The position numbers and the translations under genes were made by a program. Under the pieces are notes generated by a model, which was not told where the DNA came from, made no database searches, and saw nothing but the letters and a program-made list of their open reading frames with translations. DNA of 64,000 nt from Aselliscus stoliczkanus (lineage: Eukaryota; Chordata; Mammalia; Chiroptera; Hipposideridae). The DNA is taken from assembly GCA_033961575.1 (NCBI GenBank), contig CM066739.1, forward strand, positions 69,812,559-69,876,558, written 5' to 3'. Positions 1-12,090 of this stretch are shown here, piece after piece (within the stretch, counting starts at the first letter, position 1; each line of letters begins with the position of its first letter).

Positions 1-346
1 TTCAAAATCCCAAACTGAATTTCTGATTGAAAACTAAGTCAAATTTATTCTCTGAAATCAATGCATGTATTTGGCTTTAAAGAATGACTTATATCCAAAA
101 GGTAAACAGTATAAACGTCTTGGTTGCTAATTCAGCAGCCATATCCAAGTGAGTTATGATTAGAGCTGGGAAGATACTTTAGTTAACTTGTTTCATGCTT
201 CGATTTAAAAAAAATAGAGCTTCCAAAAGCAATTTCTCAGCAGTTACAGATTTAGCTCTAGACCCAGTACATATCGTAAATGAAATCCAACTTGCAATTT
301 TTTTTATTTACTAAGACAGAGACAAAGTACAATGTTTTATTTGCAG
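1..346 (+). other. HMCN1: HMCN1 intron (3' part)
   Basis: This is the end of the intron before the first TSP1 exon in the window. It has a long T-run at 299-306 and acceptor TTTGCAG at 340-346. No repeat or other gene was seen. Confidence 0.85.
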
Positions 347-517
347 TTCATGGTGGATTTTCCCAGTGGTCTGCCTGGAGATCTTGCAGTGTCACCTGTG
401 GAAGAGGCATTCAGAAGAGGAATCGTCTCTGCAACAGCCCTTTTCCAGCCAATGGGGGGAAGCCATGTCAAGGGTCAGATTCAGAAATGCGAAACTGTCA
501 ACATAAGCTGTGTCCAG
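347..517 (+). CDS. HMCN1: HMCN1 exon, TSP1 repeat 1
   Basis: A 171-nt exon, phase 1 at both ends, encodes window residues 1-57. It is preceded by TTTGCAG and followed by GTACAT. The module opens [20 protein letters not shown]. The Trp ladder carries the usual C-mannosylation spacing and CSVTCG fits the O-fucosylation consensus CxxS/TCG. The six cysteines of the fold are present and the module ends CQHKLCP. The first codon takes one base from an exon left of the window. TSP1 repeats bind matrix partners and give the protein a rod-like stretch. Confidence 0.94.
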
Positions 518-2520
518 GTACATTGCTTATTCAGCGCATAGACACGGGTTCAATAGATACTCATGTCTGCTCCCTAACAATGAATTGTCCCATATTAGTA
601 CTTTCAGTTGAAATATATCTTATGGTGGAATGTTTCACTTTTGTACAGTGGATGGTAGGTGGTCAGAATGGAGCCCCTGGGAAGAATGCACAAGGAGCTG
701 TGGCCGTGGCAACCGAACCAGGACCAGAACTTGCAATAATCCATCAGCTCAACATGGTGGGCGGCCATGTGAGGGAAGCGCTGTGGAAATAATCATGTGC
801 AACATTAGACCTTGCCCAGGTGAGAACCCACCCCTAAGCAGAGCTTTTATATGTTTCATTCCTGTAAAGGGGTTATAATTACCTTTTCTTCTTCATTGTG
901 AAAGATGTTGTGGCCACTACCCTGGAATATTTCTTAGTTCTGTCTCTTGGGTAAATTTGTGGAGGTATGTTATTAAGTCAATGTTATGAAAAATACCTAA
1001 TTTACTGAACGTGATAAAAGGTTCCAAACTGTGGTGCATTTTTAATCATGTAGAGAAAACATAAGAAATTACAAAGTCATAAAATTTTAGAGTTAACGAG
1101 GTCCTTAAGTAACATCAAATCCAGCCATTCATTTTTCAGACAAGAAAAATAAAGCCTAGAGAGGTTAAAGATAGTCCCAGAAACACACAATTAGTGAAGG
1201 CTAAAATTATAATAGCTACCATCGACTAAATACCTATCATGTGCTAGGAACCATATTAGGTGCTTTATATACATGTTGTTTTTGACTTTGTGAAACAGCC
1301 CTACGGCAGAGGTATTTTAGGCCTCTTTCAGATTAAAGTGACAAAGCAAATGTAAATATGCTTAAGTAAAAAAGTTCTACTTTCAGGTATGATTGAGTCC
1401 AAGGAGTTGGCCAGTGTTTTTACTAGTATGTTTTCCATTTCTCATCTCTGCTTTCCCCTGGCTTTATTCTCCTTTAAACTCTTTCCATATGCTGGTAAAA
1501 GTGACTGCTGGAAGCTACTGGCTCACAGGGGCCTTATAATGTAAGGCCTAGAAGACAAAGGGTTACTCTCTCCCTCAGAATTTATATGAACCTCTGAGAC
1601 AGAACCCTGTTTGATTTTGTTTGGATCCCATGTTCACTTCTGAACTCAAGTCAACTTGGGCTACTTGCTAACAGTGTGTCAAGAGGGTCAGGACACTTGG
1701 TTTGACAGCCTGAAAGAAATCATATGGAATAGAAGAATAGTTGTTCATTTATTCATTCATTCATTCATTCATTCCTTTATTCATTTTATTTATTGAGCAC
1801 CCATTCTATGCTCAAGGCACTGTTCTGGGTGCTAGAATTACGATAATAAGCAAATAATATCATATAGAATAAAACTCAAACTTGAAGTGATACACATCAC
1901 CGGGAGAGACACCTTAGCTGAGATGGTCAAAAAAAAAGGATGTTGACAAACCTAAATTAGATAGTTATCCACTGCATTAGGTATTGCACCCCATTATACA
2001 GATGAGGAACTGAAATTCAGAAAATATATGATAATTAATTCACTGAGATTACATAGCAAATCAAGGATTTGAAGCCAGGTCAATCTGATGATTCCCAAGC
2101 CTGTTTGCTTAGATCCTGGGTGTCTTCACTTGCAGTTCAGAACTTCCACTCCATTGCAAAAACAAAATACTGCCACAAAATCTTCAAGAAAATAAATCAA
2201 AGGACATTTTTTTTTATTCTTGAAGAATAAAAGAAAGCTAATTATAGTAGCATAATATATAAAGTAAAAAGAGTCAGAAATACCTGATAGCAATCTTTGC
2301 TCAGTTTGTCAACTAAGATATCTATATAATGAGGATCAAATTGATATTTGTAGGTGTCCATGATTCATTCCTTGAACACTTCCTTACTCTCTGGTGTGAA
2401 ATGATATTTTAGGCTTATACTGTCCTTTCCCTGCCCCAATTAGAATAGTATTTTCAAACTGCCAGTCCTGCCCCTAAAAAAGATTGGAATCTTCTGGGTT
2501 GGAACACATACATATTCATA

Positions 2521-2580
<60 letters not shown>

Positions 2581-5500
2581 AATTATATATGTCAAGATAC
2601 TATATTGTCTATATATACACAGAAGGTGCAAAAAACATATACACATTTTAGAAAAGGAAAAAAACTGTATTAATTGTAATATATACCAATACTCAATGTA
2701 TACCAATAACTGAAGATGAATCCAAGTCACATTTGACTTCTGCAATTACAAGAGGTGCTCAAAGTGGTTCCCATCAACGTCCAGACACTTCTGATTACGG
2801 CAAAGTACTGCTGGAGCATAGATAACATGGCTTAAAATGTGTATACATTTTTTTTTTGGCACCCCAGTATACATATATTCGTACAGAAGACTTGAAGAAT
2901 GAGCATTTTTAAAAGCATCTTTTCTGAAAATCATTGAAAACTTTGAGTAAAGAATGGCCATACTAGCTCGTAGCTCTCACGTATGCAGTACTTACTGTGC
3001 CAAGCATCTTTCATCTCTAAACTCACTAGTCCTCACCCTAATCCTAGTAAGGTAGACTCTTTTATTATCTGCATGTTGCAGATTATAGACTTGGCATACA
3101 GAAGCCCGGGAACTCAGATGGGATTTCATTAGTAAAGTCACAGGGCCTTTATTCCCCAGGCCCAGGGCATCTGGGCCAGAATCTCTGCCCCTTAACACTG
3201 TTCTATTCCCTTTCCAGAATCAGAACTGCAGCGTAGTGTAACAACAAAGTCATCTGTTCCACTTTGCATTTTTCTTATAAATAATTCCCCCATAGTTGTT
3301 GTCTTTGGTATTATTTAAACATCATGATGTCCTTCCTTTTTTCTTGTTATCATTCCATTCACATAGAAGAAACATTTCAACTCTACCAAATTTTATTTCA
3401 CGAAGTTCAATCTGGTTAAGGTTTTACATATTGATTAAAAATATAAAAGCTTTTCAGCTAAAAACCTCTATTTATATGTAATAGAACCTATGTAGATAAT
3501 AAATGAATAAACATTACCCCATTGTAATTGTTTAATAAAAAGTGCATCTATGCTATAAGACTTTATATTGTGAGAGGGATGGGTTTTCATTAACTAACAG
3601 CCTTGAAAATAGAACATGAGAATAATTGGAACAGCAAAATTTTTTAGATCACATAGTCCAAATATAAGGATTATGAGCATCTGCTATCTGAATTAATAAA
3701 GATGCCATATATTTAAAGGCTTTCTTCTTTCCTTTTAGGGTTACTCAAATACATTTTAGTGTAAATTCTTATCAGATAAAATAAATTAAACTCTGTTTGC
3801 CTGTATCTACAAAGTACAAGGATATGTAGTCAACTCAATTAGAAAACAATTAATGAAAAGAAAATGCAAGGTGTGTTTTAAAATATTTTCTAAGGCAGCC
3901 AAATAATTTCATTATTTGGTTTTCAATATATTCTTCTGGTATCTTATAGGTTGTTAAGAGACTATTTAGATTCAGGCATTAACACCCTGTTTTGGCTCAT
4001 ATTTTGATTAAACTGGGTGACAACAAAAACATACTTTATGAGGGCCGGCCGAGTGGCACAGTGGTTAAGCGCTGGCTTGGGAAGCCAGTGGCCCTGGTTC
4101 GGGTCCCACATGAGGGCCAGTGACACTGCCCTCAAAAAAAATAAATAAATAAAACATACTTTATGAGCCCCACGTCTAGAAAGTACCCTTAAATCAAAAG
4201 CCCAACCTGATACTGACTTACACATAAGAGAATCCTTAATGTTAATTCCCAGCCCGTGCACCTGGTAAGAAACATAAGGTTGTTCCAATCTTGTGGTTAG
4301 ATTGTGTAATATGTTAGTTAACATATGGAAGACTTTCATAGAACTCCTTGGAAAAGACTGGTCATTTTTTGTTGTTGTTTCGGAAGCAAGTGAGTGTGTT
4401 ATTCAGAACTTTTAATTCATGAACATTATGTAATGGAGAAAAATTGTTCAAAGAGTTATAACTGTGCAAATCACCATGTTGTTAAAATATCCAAGTGCAT
4501 TTTTCAACATGGAACCGAATCAGGCCACCACTGAAAGATGTGTCTTGCAGCCTGGGGCACAAGTTGTCATCGTGGAGGCATTTACTGCCCATAACTGCAT
4601 CTCGGCCTGTTACACAGCCTTGCTCCTAGCTTCTGGTGCCTTCCCTTCCCCCAGAGCACAGAGCACAGTCAAATACTTACCTAGGATTTAAAAACTCAGA
4701 TTGTGTTTACATATGGTAGTCTGATTAAATTTTATTTTTTTAAAAATAGCCCTTCAGATCATTTTAAACATCAAGATAATTTATTTTGGCATTAGGTCGC
4801 CTTCTGTATTTCCCTATAGACACTAATTACCATGAAACTCTAACCCGAAGAAGAAAGGAAGAACATCATTTATGTTTCCTTTGGTTCAATTTCAATTATC
4901 TTCAGACTCTGGACTCATTGAACTCGTTATTGAGTTCATTTACTTATATCTTTTTTTTTTTTAAACAAATATGGTTCTGTGACTTAAAATTCTGTTTCAT
5001 GGGGTATTTGTAGTTCATGGAGCGTGGAGCACTTGGCAGCCATGGGGCACATGCAGCAGAAGTTGTGGGAAGGGTACCCAGACAAGAACAAGACTGTGCA
5101 ATAACCCACCACCCTCCTTCGGTGGATCCTACTGTGATGGAGCAGAAACACAGATGCAAATTTGCAATGAAAGACACTGCCCAGGTAAGAGAAATGCAAT
5201 GCGTATAATCTTCATAAATTAACATCTACCTCTTATGTAGGTAGCATGTCCATAAGAATTAACGTTCAGAAGAACATCACTCAAGCTAACAGTGCCCAGA
5301 GTTTAACTGGTCATTTTTAAGTAGTAACAGAGCATGTACGTTTTTCCTTCATCCAGTTCATGGGAAATGGGCCACTTGGGCCAGTTGGAGTGCCTGTACG
5401 GTGTCCTGTGGAGGAGGCGTCAGACAGAGAACAAGGGACTGCTCTGACCCCATCCCCCAGTATGGCGGAAACAAATGTGAAGGGAGTGATGTCCAGAGTG

Positions 5501-8500
5501 ATTTTTGCAATAGTGACCCTTGTCCAAGTGAGTGTTGGAAATAGTGAGTCAACATTATACTTTCTTAAAGTTCCGTTATGGCTTTAAGTCCTTAAAGTTA
5601 TAATATTCTGTGCCTTGATTCGTCTACCTCTGGTTTAGGATATCAGCACATTGTCTGGTTTGCTGTTATGTCTGTATAATTCCATAGATGTAATTGATTT
5701 CTGTGGCCAGGGGCTATGTCCTATTTAATTCGCTCTATAGGTCCAGCTGCAGAGTGCTAGGACGAGGGCACCTTTCCATACTAACTGTTAATGATGTTGA
5801 TAATTCCTTTAGGGAGGCAAGCAGGCAGTTCTTTGCCTTAATTCAGTTACCAAGCTAGAGTTTTAGACCCTTGTAGCAATTGAATCCAAGGTATCTTGAG
5901 TGTTATAACCTCGACTCCTCAAGAGCAGAGACCTTGTCTCATTCATATCCTCCAGCTCATGGAACTCTATAAGACTCAATCAATGTATGTTAAATGGAAT
6001 TGTACAGTCACTGGTATGTACATCCAGTTTCTGGTCAAAATAACAGCTAAGCCACCTACCTTTGGAAGTTGCCTTTTTACAGATATGTATTTCTTTTCAG
6101 TTCCTGGGGAGAGTCTTTTTCTACTTTCTGGATGAATGTGATTGTCTCGCCCTTTCCCAATGGTTCTGTGTTGTAGCTCATGGTAACTGGAGTCCTTGGA
6201 GTGGCTGGGGCGGATGCAGTCGGTCGTGTGGTGGAGGGCAGACACGGCGGTACCGCACGTGTGACAACCCTCGACCCTCCCACGGAGGAAGAGCTTGTGG
6301 AGGGCCAGACTCCCAGATCCAGAGATGCAACACTGATATGTGTCCTGGTAAGCTCCCCCACTCCTGGCAGAAGAGCCAATCAAGCATTTTATTTAGTGTT
6401 CATTGTAGCAGCACCATCCTTTCAGATCTTAAAATGAAAGCTGTGTAGGCGGGGTCACTCTAAGTGTGAATTTTAAGAACGATTTGTTAATATTAACCAG
6501 CCTATTCTTGTTCACAGTGGATGGAAGTTGGGGAAACTGGCATAATTGGGGGCTGTGTTCTGCCTCTTGTGGAGGAGGTGAAAAGACGCGGAAACGGCTG
6601 TGCAATAATCCAGAGCCATCCAAAAGTGGTCGCCCCTGTGCAGGAGACACTACTCAGGTATCCAGATGCAATATACAAGCATGCCCAGGTAAGCAACTAA
6701 GGTAGACTTTGGCAGAACCATTGCTAGCACATTTACAGCCTTTCTGCAAATTAAAAAAGGGTGTCACTCTGAACCCACAAATGATAAAACAGTGCCCATG
6801 GGACGAAGAATTAGGAAAAATGCACTTTACCCTCTACTTAGTACAGCCCAATGCCAAAGCTTATGGCTGGATTTTAGCCTATTTGCCCCTTTCCCATCCA
6901 GGCTCCCCTGTAAAAGGATGTGGTCTTCACAGCCCTAAATAGTAGTCCTGAGACTGAAAGATAGAAGGGAGTGGGAGATCAGGGAAAGCCAGGCTGAAAA
7001 ATGAGGGTGGGGCAGAATCTGAATATCTAACAGAAATACACTATTGGAGGCTGTTATTTCACAGATGGCACTATGGAGAACATGAGTGTGGAAAGTACAA
7101 TAGAGGCCCGTTCAGTTCAAGGAAAAAGATTAGGGAGAGTTCAACTACCATAACTCAAGGCGTGCAACAAGGCCAGACATTGTAAGTAATGTAAAAATTT
7201 AGAAGGAACAAAGTCAGAATTCTAGAACTTAGGGCCCTAGAAAGAGTTTGCTAGAGTCCTAAGAAATGGTGAATAATACTAAGGGTACTTGTCTCAAAGA
7301 GCATACTTTCAATGCTATAAGAAGACCAAAAAGAACAGTTTCACCTTGTGAAAGTGTTGAGAAATGATTGGCCTTTCCAAAGTGTTAAAGTTGCTTTAGA
7401 AATAAATTATCCCTGGAAATCCAGAGGGCCCAGAAAGAGAAAGGAGTCCTATGAAAAGGTTTATAGGATCTAGACAAGTTAAAAAGGGTAAGCATCTGTC
7501 AACCAACTACTCAACATGTCTTCTCAACATATCAACTGATTACCAAGGATTTTGAGGCTCTGCCATGTAGGCTCGGTGGCAATTCTAGTTTCAGCTGAGG
7601 TGTTTTTGTAGCTCAGTCTCCGGTGGTGCCTGGGCCCCAGTGACAGAAGTAAGTCCAAATAGGCAGATGGTTTGGATTACAGTTTAGCAGAAAGTTTCAA
7701 GGATCCCAGCTTGGTAGCCAGAGCCAGGAGATATCTGTTGGGCACTAGGTCTCAAGTTCCTCCATGAAACAAGAGAACCAAGGTTGCAATGGGAGGCCAC
7801 TCTCGTTAGTGATGACCCAAAGAACTAAGGGAACTATTGATCCTTCTATTCCTCTTTTTTTTTTTTTTTTTTTTTTTGAGGGCAGTGTCACTGGCCCTCA
7901 TATGTGGGACCGAACCAGGGCTGCTGGCTTCCCAAGCCTATTCCTCTTGCTTAGAACTAAAAACAAGAACCAAACTGGTTCACCAGGTCCTGATTGCCCT
8001 ACTATCTACCTTCCCGTATCATCTTTTAGTGTGGTTCCTTCCGTCAGTCTCTAAGCTCTCAGATGTAGAAAGTGACCACCTCCCCAAAGGCGACGCCTCA
8101 TGTTTTCTCTTCCTAGAAAAAGCCTCCTGCCTCCCCTGGCTCAGCTAAGACCTAAACTTTCTTCAGATCTCCACTCAATTTTTACTTTCTTTTCTTATTA
8201 CCCTGATTAGTATAGCTTATGTATTAGTACACTTCAATTGTGTATTTATTTATAGAATCCTAATTAATGCTTAGCTCTCCTATTCAGACATAAGCTCTAT
8301 GAAGACAGGTCTCATGTCTTTTTTCTCCTTACCATTGTATCATCAAGTCCAGAAGAGGAAAACTGAGTCAATGTGAAAAAAAATGTTTTCTCTCACTAAT
8401 CAAAGTGATACAAATTAAAATGGTGAAATACTATAATTATTGATTTTTCTGAGATTGAATACAATTATGTTTCTCCCCAGTATATAATTCATGTAACAAT

Positions 8501-11500
8501 ATCTGAAACACTTAGTAATTGTTTTAAAATATATTCAGTTAAAAGGCATCAGATAATAAATATTTAAGAATTTTACTATCAACTGCTTCCCAATATGTTT
8601 GTCTCTTCTCAAAGCATGCAATTCATTCAAGAAACAGTCATTAGCCACCCATTTTGTCTTAGTCACCAATAATTTTTTTGAACAATGGAAAAGGCATAAA
8701 ATTACTGTAGAGATACTTTTTTTAAAAAATGTATAATTGTTTTTCAACCTGATTGTCTTGGTATGAATTTTGCAGCACTGTTAAAAGTACAATATCCTTT
8801 GCAAATCTTTCTCAAGTTAAGCATTTTCCAGTATATATGTGATATGAAGAACTTGATAAGCCCTAGATCTGGAACCCAAGACTGAACGATACCCCTTAGA
8901 TATGCCACACTGATACTGACAGTGACCTGTCACAAGGCTTAGAAGCAGTCTTGTCCTCATGACGGAAACAATAGATAAAAGAACAGGGGTTTTGATGCCA
9001 AGCACATCTGTATTCAGATTCTCATTCCACCAATTCCTAGCTATGTAATGATGGGAAAGCCACTTGATTTCTCCGAACTTTACCAAGTCTGCAAACTGTA
9101 GCTATTGAAAACTACCTCATTGGGTGTTTTAATAGGATTAAAAGAGTTAACACATATTAAGTGCTCACTGTATTGCCTGACATGTTCAATAAGTTCTCAT
9201 TATTATCATTCTTTCATCACCATCAACAAACACACACTTTATTTTGGCTTTGGGACTGGGTGGTGATTGTATTCTTTGGGTTGTGAAATAATGTTATGAT
9301 GTGCATAGATTGGAAGGATCCTAGATTTATGTGGGATGATGAGTGTTACATGAGAGTAGAGTGTTTTGAAAGTTTATTTATTACACTCTTAAATTCAGAT
9401 GTCATATGATCTTTTTTAAATGTTTGAGAGAAGACTTGTAGCATCTTTGAATACTGGCCTTCTTTCCTCCCATGTAATGTTGATGAAATAATTTCCTTAT
9501 CCAGGAATGTTTTTCCTTCCCCCAATAGGTGGGCCCCAGCGAGCCAAAGGAAGTGTTATTGGAAATATTAATGATGTTGAATTTGGAATTGCTTTCCTTA
9601 ACGCCACTGTAACAGATAGCCCTACCTCTGATACCAGAGTAGTGCATGCCAGAATTTCCAATGTGCCTCGCAGTCTTGGTAAGTCTCTTTGCTTATAAAA
9701 AGTTGTTAATAAGCCTCTTTATAAAAATGTATATATTATTCTTTTTTTTTTTTTTCTTCTTCTGAGGGCAGTGTCACTAGCCCTCATGTGGGACCCGAAC
9801 CGGGACCGCTGGCATCCCAAGCCAGCGCTTAACCACCGCGCCACTCGGCCGGCCTACATATATTATTCTTAATCTTCTTATTTCCACTACACATTTCTAG
9901 AGGATATTACTACTAAAGGACCGGTATAATAGTCCTTAAAGACACATGAGATATTGGTATTTATTTTATTATTCAAGATTACTTAGGATTCATCCTTATG
10001 AATAACATACTATGAAGAAAATAATAACAATGAACTGTAAATATTGTGCTCTGTCACCTTAGTTATCCTTTTTTTCTGTAGGTGCAGCAATGAGAAAGAT
10101 AGTTTCTATTTTAAATCCCATTTATTGGACAACAGCAAAGGAAATAGGAGAAGCAGTCAATGGCTTTACCCTCACCAATGCAATCTTCAAGAGAGAAACC
10201 CAGGTGGAATTTGCAACTGGTTAGTGCCAGCTGAACTTAATATTCTGTTACTATAAAAATTACAATTGCTTTAAAAGTTGGTGGTTAAGAAAAATACATT
10301 ATATGTTCCCACGGAGACTCATTTCAAAGTTTTTGATGCAACCTTATCATAAATGATATAAAAGCAATTTCATAGATCCCTATAAATTTTAACTGACATG
10401 GGTCTCTAAGAGGCCATGTGTTTTCAAACAGTATAGTGATTTTTATACCCCGAAACTTTTTTCTCTTATGTTCTGTATCTTTTCTCCTTAAATCCTTAGA
10501 ATGGGTTTTAAAGGCCAGAGTAGCAAAATAAGTCATTGCTATTAATGAAAGGTTTTTGTGTATGAGATTCAATTAGAATACCTTATAGGGGTTCTTTATC
10601 AAAAAGGTGTAAATAAAACAAGCAGATCAAAAGGCTTTTTGCTTTATCCTTAGTTTTAATGAATATGCATTAGCGATTCATGGCTCTTCCAAGTGCCATA
10701 TTTTTGTAGACCTCTGAGTCTCATCAAAGGTGGTCAGCCTCAATGGCAGTGGCCTTTGGAAGAAGGACTGAGGGAGGACACAGCTTTAATCCGCCCAGAA
10801 GACAAGTGGGTTTCTTCGTGGCCATCCACTTACTAAGATGCCCCTTTGCTGCTTCTTGAAGCGTCGGAAAGAACAAAACTCTGTGGCCAGACCTGAGGTT
10901 GTTGCCAGTGCGCCTGGTGAAGCTGCCTGTCCCTTCTTCCCACATAAGCTAGTGCTTGTGATGTTGAAGTATGGAATCCTTCCCATAATAGCATGCTACA
11001 TTCTTGCCACGTAAAAAAAAGATTTTAGAACAAACTTAATTCAATAAGCCTACGTTTAATTTGGGGGCTAAAGGCTAATTTAATTCTCTCGTCTGTGTTT
11101 ATTCAAGCTTTAAGTACAATAACAGCTGAGCTGGAAGGGAAGGTAAATCTCTGTGCTTACACAAGCCATATAGCTTTTGCTGAGAAAATGAATGCATTGT
11201 AATTCCCAGGAGAAATCTTACGGATGACTCACGTTGCCCGCGGCTTGGACTCCGATGGGGCTCTGCTGTTAGATATCGTTGTGAATGGCTATGTCCTGCA
11301 GCTTCAGTCCTCTGCTGAAGTCACTGTGAAGGTAAAGATGGAGACAGCGTGCCTTCACTGTTTCCCGAGTAACGGCACAAGTAGTCATCAGAGAGCCACA
11401 GAAAGGGCGCAGACTACTTGGGCAGTTTGCCTTGTTCACTTTGGGGAGTAAATGTATAAACCACTGAGGTTGGAAATGGCTATCTGTGTTTACAATAGCC

Positions 11501-11542
11501 AAGACATGGAAACAATATAAATGTCCATTGACAGGTGAGGGA

Positions 11543-11589
<47 letters not shown>

Positions 11590-11713
11590 GCACCAAAAAA
11601 AGGTATACATATTTTAAGAAAGGAAAAAACTGTATTGAAATTGTAATACTCAATATTTACTGATAAAAAAAAGATGAATACAAGTCATGTGTATACATTT
11701 TTTGGCACTCCTG

Positions 11714-11766
<53 letters not shown>

Positions 11767-11908
11767 CCTTAGATTGCAGATAACTTGGTTTGCGAGTGTT
11801 CCACAAGACGAACAAACATTTCTAATACATTTTGACTTGGGAAATGAATGATGTCTTGTAATACGAGTAGTTTGTTTCTGGAACGAATTATACCTTATAA
11901 ACCAAGGT

Positions 11909-11948
<40 letters not shown>

Positions 11949-12051
11949 ATCATATATTCTTTATCCATATATATATATATATATATATATCACATATTCT
12001 TTATCCAAATATACATATGGATATATATCTCATATATTCTTTACCCATTCA

Positions 12052-12090
<39 letters not shown>

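Larger units (their letters stand above)
820..5013 (+). other. HMCN1: HMCN1 intron between TSP1 repeats 2 and 3
   Basis: A 4.2-kb intron made up largely of old repeats: MIR-like and L2-like pieces from about 1100 to 2110, a (TA)n run, a mariner relic, another MIR-like piece near 3000 and one young SINE at 4043. The remaining stretches (about 3200-4020 and 4170-4950) are AT-rich with nothing recognisable. Confidence 0.8.
6689..9528 (+). other. HMCN1: HMCN1 intron between TSP1 and G2 domain
   Basis: A 2.8-kb intron. It holds a 5'-truncated tRNA SINE near 7857, an L2-like end near 8280-8345 and a good MIR at about 8985-9215. The first kilobase (6700-7840) has no feature that I recognise. Confidence 0.8.

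Noticed and set aside
2440..2745. A 101-codon open frame on the minus strand
   Set aside because: It runs through the (TA)n microsatellite, which gives an Ile/Tyr repeat, and the non-coding part of the mariner relic.
4043..4120. Possible tRNA gene (A-box and B-box phrases)
   Set aside because: The same sequence occurs many times with A tails and target duplications, so it is a SINE head and not a working tRNA gene.
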